From assembly GCF_031877795.1 (NCBI RefSeq), contig NC_133933.1:4834632-4898631 (forward strand): a DNA stretch of 64,000 nucleotides. The letters are read 5' to 3'. Origin of the DNA: Strix aluco (Eukaryota > Chordata > Aves > Strigiformes > Strigidae). This document shows positions 47,901-56,981 of the stretch, piece after piece; the first letter of the stretch is position 1; every line of letters begins with the position of its first letter. The translations under genes and the position numbers were made by a program. The notes under the pieces were generated by a model that searched no databases, was not told where the DNA came from, and saw only the letters and a program-made list of their open reading frames with translations.

Positions 47901-50900
47901 GTCCTGCACATGGGGCAACTCAGAATTGTAAGGAAGGAAATCAGGCTTCTCTGTCACACTTGGTCTCTGATTTGCCCTGTGCCCTTAGGCCACTTCTCCT
48001 CTACTTCCTTACCCATCCTTGTGCCCTCATTACCAGCTGGCACACTGCTAAGGAGAGGCAAATGATACTCAATATAAAACTGTAAAGTTTAATTTCCATA
48101 GAGTTATTTCTAGTAGGAATTGGTGTCGAAACTCCTCCAGTTCAGACAAACTGGCAAATTATGTGTCACATTCTGGGCTGTCCTTGAAGAAACGAGCACA
48201 AGGGCAAAAGGACCTTAAACCACCAGCCCTCTGATTTATGCCCTTAGGTAGTGAGGGATGACAGTAAAATTATCCACACCTTCACCTGTAGCAGCATTAA
48301 TTCCTTAGGACAGCATTTTGCAGTCTGGCAGACCTGGGTGCTTATCCAGCAGACTGATGGCTGTGGCTGGTCATCACCTAAAAACACAATCTGTCCTTCA
48401 TGTGAATGTTACTTCAGAAAGATGGAGCCATCTGGGGTTATTGAGTTGCCAGCCTCACCCAGGTCTTTGTCCAGGATGAATGAACACATGTCCTTCTGAA
48501 GTCTGTAAGTTGATGGCACCAAGGAGCAGAGAAGAGAGATGCTGCTTTATGCTAAATCAGAGAAAGAGCAGCACCCTCCTGTGCTCCTGTACATTTATTG
48601 CACTGCAAACTCAGAGCTCTTTTACTGCTAATCAGCACAAAGTATTTTTTGGCCATCTGCCTCCTAGGTCTCTTTCACTGCACCCCCCTCCACACTCAGT
48701 GTTTTCAGGGATGTAACTTTCCCGTCACCCCTCTAAAACATCCCAGCTTGTCTGATTTCTCTGTGGCATTTCCGTGCTTGTCAGCGTGTCCCGCCCGCTT
48801 CCCACCCCTCAGACCCCGTGGGGCAGGTGAGAGCTGGCACATCTGCACGGCATTATCCGAACATTAAATCTTGTGCAGCGTGTGCTGACCTGGGGCTGCA
48901 GAGCAGAGGCCGCTTTTGGCTGCAGAGGGAAGGTGGCACATGTACGGGATAATCCTCTTTCCCTCAAGTCTCATTTTTCTACTGCACAGGCTGCCATCTC
49001 GTGGGCATCGTCTGGCACATGCATTTTCCTGGAAATAACTCCCAAGTGCAAATAACACGGTGCTGTCAATATTCTGCTCTGCTGATCTAAGCAAACCGCA
49101 AAGCTTCAGGTCCCTCGCTTTGGAAGATTATAGAGGGGCAGAGATGATGTTCAGCTAGTAACACGGTTGGTGGGATCGATTTTCCATAAAAATAACAGCT
49201 TCAACAGGCAAATCTATAGGTGCCGGTGTGGAACGCTAAAGTCAGAAACAGCAAGCTCAGTGTACTTCTTATACAAAAGCTAAAACCCCACTATGTCACC
49301 ATATAAGCTCCAGGCTACTGCTGTTCTGTCATTGCGTTGACACAGTGCAATCAGGCATCCAAAAGTAACGGAAATCTTTGCATTGACTTCAGAAAGTTTT
49401 GGCTCCAGTTCAGATGTGAGACAATCAGAGCCAGCTTAAAAACTGCTAATGGACCTTGGTGCTTTTCATGAGAGCACCCTGTCCTCACAGGGGTAAGCTA
49501 CTCTCTCAGAAAGGAGGGAAGGTCCTGGTATTTTCTTACTGATCTTTTAGGATAGAGCAACTTAAGTCAGATTTCACATTTCTACCTCCTGCATTGTGAG
49601 AATTTGCAGTCAAATCAATGTAAATGTGTCCTCTGCTTTTTCAGGCACTTATTATACGATATTAATCAAAATTCTGAGTGGGATATTTAGGGCTTGGGTA
49701 AAATTCTTTTATAATTTTGCTAACGCTTATGCTGGATCAATTTATCACCATTGAACTGATTCTTTATCTACTCTGACACCACTGGAACTTCCCAACAGTC
49801 CAGCAGTGTTAGGGCTTTGCATCACATGGAGATGCTCGGAAAGACACGCTGTGTTCAGATACATGCTCTTTCTCAAACTGAATTAACTTTTAAGCAGAGA
49901 GAAATCCTAATCTCATAATGTTGTGCCTCTTTTTCAGTAACCCTCAGGTTCAAAACAGTTTATTTGATGAATCATATTATGTCCGCACTGCGTGACTAAG
50001 GTGAAAATATGTGCTAGAGGAAACCGCTTTGATTTTAGCACTTTCTAGCTCTGGTCACCAGGAAGAAAAGGAAACTTGATCTCCCCTCATCCTTATCCTC
50101 CACCTCCACTTGAAGTTCTCAATTTGCTAAGCTGCAGTAACCGTTCCATGATAGAAATGGGTATTAGTCTGTGTGGAGAAGCAGTCTAAGCATTTTTACT
50201 CCTTTTGGGTCATTTTGCAGTAGCATTTCCAGGTCAAAGTCATCCAAATTTGTCTTGCAAGTTAGAAATGGAACAAACCAGTGTTTAATGTTTTGTTTGT
50301 TTCTGGAATGTAGTAACTGGAAGGTATAGGGTGTCTTTCCACTTTCCACACTGTCCATGCACAAGGATACACCAGCTGAACCATGACATATCTGTCGCTG
50401 AGTCAGAGATGTTCCAGTTTAAAGAGGATCAGTCACTTCAGGTTAGAGGAAAAGGCAGATTTTCCTGCTTCTAAGAGAATTTCCCTCCCATCTCCCTTTG
50501 TTTGCTACTACTCCAATACTATCAGAAAGCACTTAATCCTAGGGACTCAATGAAATAACTTCTGACAAATGGAAGACATCATCTCTGGAATAGACTGGGC
50601 ACTGTACGCAGGACAAATGATTGAAAATATTTCACGGTAGAGATATTCCTGCCTTGCCCTTTAAAAGGAAGCCATCTCCCTTTTATGACACACTGAGCGA
50701 TACACGTGGCATCCTAAATCTGTTTTGTCAACTGAGTTCAGGGTTTTTAAAAATATGCAATAAGATTTTAATACAGCTCATCACATTATACAGAACCAGA
50801 CATCCTGCTTAGTCTTCAAAGACTTGATATTCCCCATGCACAGCCCACATGCAACTGCTCCTGTCTAATTACATGCAACGACAGCCTTCAGTTGGCTCCT

Positions 50901-52912
50901 TTCCTTTGATACCACAGCAGAGCTTTCACTGGCTGAGTCCTGAACTAGGACGCACAGCTTGCCAGCTCTAAAAACTGCAAGCATTTCTGTTCAGAATGTC
51001 TCTGGCCGTCTAACTGCACCAAAAATACACTATTTTAATTTTCTTCCTGGAAAGCTAGTTTTCCCAGTCGTGAAATACTTGCCTGCAAGAAGCAGATCCC
51101 ATTTCAGCTTTTTGGATAGTTGCAGTAAGCAGTGTCTAATGTTCTAATGCATGTTACCATCAGAAGGCAGGAATGTATTTTGCTAAGCTTCTATCCAGAT
51201 GGGCTGGTCAAAGTGAGTTTCGTGTTTCTTTCTGTTAGATAAGCATCATTTTCACTGTACCAGTATCAAAAAGTCACAGCTAAGGTCAGCAGCATGCTAT
51301 GGTATTCACTGTACAATAGCAAGAGGCAAGCTCAATGGTCTGGGGTCTGAGCCGACAAGACACAATGGATGGCAAAGAGTCATGTTCATGGTGAGTTGTG
51401 GGCAACACAGCCAGCTCCTGTGGGTCAGAAATCCTGATCCTGCACCCTGGAAACCATGAAGCTGGCTTCAAAAGTGTAAGAATGTTAAACAAAATAGGGC
51501 TCCTAGGTTTGCTTGGTTATTAGGAGCTTTTAGGAGGCACTCTGTCACATTCTCAGCATTTTTCTGAAGCTTTGGCAAAGAGACACCTTGCACCAAAAGT
51601 GACTCCTGTAAAACCAAGGATGGCTCTGCAGTTACCTGAAAAGACATCCGTTTCATCTTTCCTTCAGAAAATAAAAATAATAATGACTTCCACATGATGC
51701 TGGAGAGTTGCAGCTGTAAGAAAGACATCAAATATCATTACTCTTCCTACCCACTACTGAGAGTGGGTACCACTGAGCATGACAGATGGTAAATCTTTAG
51801 ACAGCTCCAGTTTGCAATAAGACTGCTAAGAGGGGTGGAGAGATGCGGGGCTGAGAGAACAGGAACAAGAGAGTGGGTAAAATAAACAGAGGTGAGTAGA
51901 CATAAGAAGAGGCAAAAAGATAAGAAGGAGATCAAGGTCAGAGAAAAGTTACACTGCCTCCTCCCCTCCCTTGTATCTTGATTTCTACCAGAGTTATGCT
52001 GGACAAAGATCTGTGCTTAAATGTCCTGTAGCAAGCTCTGCTCCTCACAGCCACTGACCCTCTCCTCAGGAACTAGGTAAAAAGCAGATATTCCTCCCCT
52101 GAAGTCAAGCTGGAAGTCCTGAGTGCACCGGAGGAGGACAGTCCATCCCAGTTCTCCTTTATCATGGTCTTTTCTGGCCATTGCCTGAGAACAAACCGGC
52201 AGTCCTTTAGAAATGCACTCTGTTTTGAGGGTAGGGACAACGTGGCAACACTTCCCTGCTCAACAAAAACAGCACCATTTTTTCCAATTTGCTTTGGAGC
52301 AATAACTAATAGAGTTAGTAAGATCTGAGCAGTACTTTTTTCTAAGAGGACCCTAATCTTAAATACCTTAAATCCGTAGTTTGGCACTTCTGGAAATGAC
52401 CTGATTTTCCAAGGTGTGGAAGAACTGCAGCCACTGTGGTCCTCAGGAATGCAGCATATCTGCTTATCTAATCACCTAAGAAGAGATTGTGATGCCTCTG
52501 AAAATCCTGTTCTTCAGTTTTTAACCGTAGCAACTTGTTATTTCACACTGAGAAACTTATTGGGTGACCTAGAGGAAAACCTTAAGCGTAAGCTTCACAG
52601 GTTGCCGTTCCCAGAAAGGCTCTCAGGAGGAGTGGAAGATGCCTGAGAATGTTCTAGGTGCAGACTTGTCCAGAGCCTCATCGGTACCAACCTCTAAGCA
52701 TCTTCCATTTCCTCATCTACTTCCTCAAAATCCAGACCTTCGCTTAAATTTGCTACAGGTAAACCACAACTGACTTGAATTACGTAAGAGGTAGAACACA
52801 TTAAGATAGAGATAAAAATGTGGTGAGTTTTTAATTAAAATGAGTTCTAAAGATGAAAAGGGGATTTCAGAAACTAGACAAAACAGTCATAAATTCAATA
52901 TGAATATTAACA

Positions 52913-52957
52913 CGTATGCATGTGTATGTGTGTGTGTATAGACATATGTATATATTT
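52913..52957. repeat. TG/TA microsatellite
   Basis: An imperfect run of TG and TA dinucleotides (TATGCATGTGTATGTGTGTG, then ATATGTATATAT), a typical vertebrate dinucleotide microsatellite. Confidence 0.8.
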
Positions 52958-54953
52958 GAGTTAGGAACAGAATAATATAAATCAGATGAAGGTCATTCCA
53001 ACAAATAGAGAAATTCTACTGGAAATACTCTGCACTGTAGACCTAAGTGGCCTCATTTACTGGACTAGGTGGTCATGAAGTTGTTTCTAACTGTGAAGGA
53101 TACAGTTCTAATCCATAACTTTCAGCCTAAATTATTCTGTTGCTCTGACAACATACTGCTCCTGTTCTCAGATGGGAGCATGCCACATTTGTGTGCCACA
53201 TTTTTAATATCTTTTGAAGTTTATTTGGAATAGAGACAGAGGTTAGTTGGGTCACCTTTTATTCTACGGGAGAATGGTTTTGTCACTGCCTGTGATCTTT
53301 GTGCTGTTAACGGGACACGAAAGCTGAGAGAGTAGAGACTGGCAGACGTGGAGGAGAGGTGGGTAGGAGGCATGGAGGAGGTGAATCTGGAATCCCTCCC
53401 TATCTTTTTATGCTGGAGGGAACCAGACAGGGAAGCTGGCTGGAGGACAGGCTGTTATCAACTCTTATGATTTTGAGGGTTGCATAATATTTTTAAATGC
53501 AAAGACAAAGCTTTGTGACTCATGTAGTTGCAGAAGATGGAGTGATCTTTTGAAGGCTATAAAAGGGCAGCATCTCCCAGTGCGATGGAGCGTGCTCAAA
53601 CAAATCTTACTGAGGACGAGTGTCTGGATATCCTCTTTTGGGTTTAACCATTCCACTTCCTACTGTGTCTCCCAGCAGCAAAGCATAACCTCCTTTTCCA
53701 AGACACCTGATGCTTTAAATCCTATTACACAATGCCTACAGGAGACCTGAATAGTGCAGAAGAGAGAGCACTGACCAATTGAAAGCTAAAGTAAATCTAG
53801 ACAGATGGGCAGACGACAAAAGGCACGAGTGCCTGGGCCCATGGAAAAGAGATTTAAACAATAACTATTCCCTTTCTCCTTAGAATGTCATTCAGAACAC
53901 TCTGTGGGTGCAAAGGGATCCCCACGCAAACACGAAACACAGCTGACTGCAGGGACCAGGGCCATTTCTGGAGACGCATGGACATCAGGGCGCCATCAGT
54001 TCTGAAACCCCTCTCCCACAACCAGGTACAGGGCCTGTTTAAGAAAAACTACTACATGTGAACAAGGCTGGCTGTGGAGCTACAGTGATGCAAATTCGGC
54101 AAATATTTATGACTGTGCATGTTAAGTCCTGCTGCTTCCTCCGCTGCTGTGTATATGTCAGTGAATGACTCCGGCCCCTTTGTATTTTTCACAAGCCAAT
54201 TTTAAATCGCAATTAATAAAGGCATCTGGTTCTTTCAACCATTTCATTTTACTCAGAGGAGGCAGACATGACATACTATCCCTTCCAGCAGCTGCTTGGA
54301 GAGTTTCTCAGACGAAAGAACGAGCAGAGAAAACACTGCCTAATCAAATTTCTCCCACAATCTTAGCTCGCAGGGATCTTTGTTCAGCAGTGTAAAACTG
54401 TCCTTTTAGCCTACAAGAAACAGACCTTTTTCTCCACCAAGGAGTGTTTATAGGCACCCTTGATATAACATAGCAGATGCAGACCGGGGCCATACGGAAC
54501 CCACATCAATTCGATGCTGTAACCTTACATACAACAACTATAACATAATAACGTGGCTGTGTTAGAAAGCGCAATTTCACGGCTCTGGAAACACTCATGA
54601 TGCTTTCATTTCATACCCTGTGGCCAGTCTGTAGTGATGGGGTGTGTGAAACCCAGGTGAGCAGGAGCTTAAACTCTCCATAGTACCTTCAGCACTGGGT
54701 TTTGGCACAACCCAGCTCCCTTTTGACCTCCCAGATCCAGCCGATGGGCCACCGCATGATGCTTTACAGCCTGCGCTGACCTTTTCCAAACAAGCCACGA
54801 GAAGCACGGTGGGGAAGAGGTCCCCCCTCCCTGGTGGGGAGAGACCCGTACCAAGCCCCGGGCTTCACCGGGATGCCAGCACTCCTTCCCACTGCTGCTC
54901 GGAGGGGCCGGGGACCAGTCAAAGCTGGGCCCCAGACCCCCGTCAGCCTGCGG

Positions 54954-55564
54954 TGTTATCCGAAAGGCAGATGCATGCCCGGCGTGCAATAAACCAATTT
55001 TAGCACGCTCAGGAGAGATTGTATTTATTCAGGCCTGGGCGCTTGGTGGACTTCTCCACAAATCAAGCACACCATCAGCAGGTCTGCGTGGTCCTTTTAT
55101 ACACAAAAATCAGACGTTAGTGCTTTTCCAAACATGCCTGTCAGATCCTGATCGGTTAGTGATTAACATACAACACAGCTTACATAATGCTTCTACTACT
55201 GCACATGCTCAGGGGAAGGGGCTTAACCTGGGCAGGGGTCTTTTTGACCTGGGGGGGTGTTTTTTAGTATTATAATGAAGGCAGTTCACTTTCAGTTAGT
55301 TTAATTGCCAAGAAAAGGAATCCAACAGCCACTTTGACAGGTTGTCAGATAACTCATCCTCAACACAATCCCCAACATTCTCTTTACAGTCCAGGGCGTT
55401 CTCCTTATTTCTAGGGCTTGGAGAGCAAAGCTTGTTCTTGATGAACTTCTTAGCGCTCACAGTCTTGCTGACCAAGCCTCAAAACTCCGTAACGGTCCCC
55501 ATAATTGTCCCCAGAGGTGCGGTACCTATAGGTACTAGCACAATTTCTAGCCATGGCTACTAGC
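54954..55564 (-). mobile_element. Solo LTR of an avian endogenous retrovirus, minus strand
   Basis: Read on the minus strand it has LTR architecture. A U3 of about 460 bases comes first, then a TATA box TATAAAAGG (complement of 55093-55101), then an AATAAA polyadenylation signal about 65 bases later (complement of 55024-55029), and a terminal ATAACA. No gag, pol or env is attached. It is the mirror partner of the LTR at 56373-56981: four mismatches in about 255 bases compared at the inner ends, and two in about 230 across the middle, with more change in U5. The inner boundary is abrupt at 55564. I could not see a convincing target-site duplication. The family name is not recognised. Confidence 0.8.
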
Positions 55565-55646
55565 CCATGTGAGCTATACCCTATCCGCGGGGCCAGGGCG
55601 GTGCCTGCGGCTGCCGCTACCGGGGGCGGGGATGGCGGGCAGGGCG

Positions 55647-55682
55647 CTGCCTGCCCGCCTGCCCGCCCGCCTGCCTGCCTGC
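55647..55682. repeat. CCTG/CCCG tetranucleotide repeat in the presumed 5' leader
   Basis: Alternating CTGC and CCGC tetramers (CTGCCTGCCCGCCTGCCCGC and on) just upstream of the SDR start codon. It is likely length-variable and would be transcribed as part of the 5' leader. Confidence 0.75.
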
Positions 55683-55714
55683 GGCCCACAGGGCGCGGCG
55701 GCGGCGCGGGCAGC

Positions 55715-56111
55715 ATGTGGCCCGCGGCCCCTCTCCTCCCCCTCCTCCTCCTCCTCCTCCTGCTGCTGCTGCTGCTGCTGCGGCCGTGGCGGCGCGGGGC
55801 GGTGGCGCTGGAGCCGGCCGCCCGGGCCGTGCTCATCACCGGCTGCGACAGCGGCTTCGGGCAGCTGCTGGCGCTCCGCCTCCACCGCCTCGGCTTCACC
55901 GTGTTTGCCGGCTGCCTCTGCCCCGGCGGTGAGGGGGCGCGGCGGCTGCAGCGGGAGGCCGCGGCCGGCCCCGGCCCCGGCCCCGGCCCAGGCCCAAGCC
56001 CAGGCCCCGGCCCCGGCCCCGGCCGCCTGCGCGTCCTGCGGCTCGATGTCACCCGCGCCCGCGACGTGCTGGCCGCCAAGGAGCTGGTGCTCAGCCACCT
56101 GCCCGACCGAG
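55715..56111 (+). CDS. First coding exon of a membrane-anchored SDR9C-type dehydrogenase
   Basis: Partial gene: 132 codons plus one base, ending at the donor CGAG|GTGAGC (GT at 56112), phase 1. Residues 2-22 are a leucine-run signal anchor followed by RPWRR, predicting an N-terminal membrane anchor. The Rossmann start is RAVLITGCDSGFGQLLALRL, with an intact TGxxxGxG NAD(P)-binding motif, then LGFTVFAGCL as strand 2. A Gly-Pro repeat fills the next loop. RLRVLRLDVT carries the Asp that contacts adenine in this family. The exon ends at HLPDRG, where relatives continue LWxxxNNAG. Relatives include BDH1, HSD17B2, HSD11B2 and retinol dehydrogenases; the exact member is not decided. The ATG at 55715 has A at -3 and leads straight into the anchor. 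An upstream in-frame ATG at 55553, inside the LTR, would add 54 residues. Later exons are not seen in the window. Confidence 0.75.
55740..55781. repeat. CTC/CTG trinucleotide repeat coding poly-Leu
   Basis: A run of CTC triplets passes into a run of CTG triplets (CTG part 55760-55781), all in the leucine frame. It encodes the hydrophobic anchor of the SDR at 55715. Its length is probably variable between individuals. Confidence 0.85.
55967..56024. repeat. GGCCCC hexanucleotide repeat coding Gly-Pro
   Basis: Nine contiguous hexamers from 55967 to 56020: three GGCCCC, two GGCCCA, one AGCCCA, three GGCCCC, then GGCCGC. The complementary strand reads GGGGCC. In the SDR frame it encodes alternating Gly and Pro with one Ser. 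It sits in the loop between the second strand of the Rossmann fold and the LDVT strand. Confidence 0.9.
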
Positions 56112-56372
56112 GTGAGCTGAGCTGAGGCGAGCGCGGCGCGGCGGGGCGGCCCGTGGGACCGGCGGCGGCCGCGGGGGTGCGAGCCCCGCGCTGGGCTACC
56201 GGCCGTTCGCGGCCCCCGCCGGCCGGAGCGCCGGGGGCACCCGCTTGCCTCTCCCCCGCCCCGGCGGGGCTGGGCCGGCAGGACCGGCGGACACGGAGCC
56301 CCGAAAACGGTCCCTCGGCTCGGCGGGGAGCTGCCCGAGAGGCTGTCACGGCGATAGAGTGCACTTCGCATT

Positions 56373-56981
56373 TGCTAGTAGCCATGGCTAGTAATTGTGC
56401 TAGTACCTATAGGTACCGCACCTCTGGGGACAATTATGGGGACCGTTACGGGGTTTTGAGGCTTGGTCAGCAAGACTGCGAGTGCTAAGAAGTTCATCAA
56501 GAACAAGCTTTGCTCTCCAAGCCCTAGAAATAAGGAGAACGCCCTGGACTGTAAAGAGAATGTTGGGGATTGTGTTGAGGATGAGTTATCTGACAACCTG
56601 TCAAAGTGGCTGTTGGATTCCTTTTCTTGGCAATTAAACTAACTGAAAGTGAACTGCCTTCATTATAATACTAAAAAACACCCCCCCAGGTCAAAAAGAC
56701 CCCTGCCCAGGTTAAGCCCCTTCCCCTGAGCATGTGCAGTAGTAGAAGCATTATGTAAGCTGTGTTGTATGTTAATCACTAACCGATCAGGATCTGACAG
56801 GCATGTTTGGAAAAGCACTAACGTCTGATTTTTGTGTATAAAAGGAGCACGCAAACCTGCTGATGGTGTGCTTGATTTGTGGAGAAGTCCACCGAGCACC
56901 CAGGCCTGAATAAATACCTCTCCTGAGCGTGTTACGATTGGTTTATTGCACGCCGGGCACGCATCTGCTTTTCGGGTAACA
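56373..56981 (+). mobile_element. Solo LTR of an avian endogenous retrovirus, plus strand
   Basis: This LTR is in opposite orientation to the one at 54954-55564 and nearly identical to it. It starts TGCTAG at 56373, has a TATA box TATAAAAGG at 56837-56845, AATAAA at 56909-56914, and ends GGTAACA at 56981. Near its 5' end it carries the palindromes TAGCCATGGCTA and GTACCTATAGGTAC. No internal retroviral genes adjoin it on either side. As the promoter points downstream along the SDR gene, it lies in that gene's presumed first intron in sense orientation and could provide an alternative promoter or a premature poly(A) site. Confidence 0.8.

Larger units (their letters stand above)
44584..54953. 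other. Presumed intron or intergenic DNA, no exon seen
   Basis: About 10.4 kb without a recognisable exon or transposon. It contains A22 at 44903-44924, A13 at 45203-45215, a short CTG run at 46251-46263 and a TG/TA microsatellite at 52913-52957. I looked for SDR motifs (NNAG, YxxxK) and saw none. Confidence 0.5.
55565..56372. promoter_or_regulatory. CpG island between divergent LTRs
   Basis: The whole 808-bp spacer between the two LTRs is extremely GC- and CpG-rich, while the LTRs and flanks are not. It contains the complete SDR first exon (55715-56111), its presumed 5' leader and the beginning of intron 1. No TATA box is visible, which is usual for CpG-island promoters. The two LTR U3 regions face inward toward it, so both LTR promoters fire away from the island. 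Confidence 0.85.

Noticed and set aside
55342..55563. 73-codon frame in the antisense of both LTRs
   Set aside because: It starts at TTG, not ATG, and its presence in both arms is explained by their ~98% identity. No protein family is recognised.
55450..56385. 311-codon and 265-codon minus-strand frames through the CpG island
   Set aside because: Low-complexity Arg/Pro/Gly/Gln readings of a GC-rich repeat-laden island, antisense to the SDR exon with its clear family motifs.
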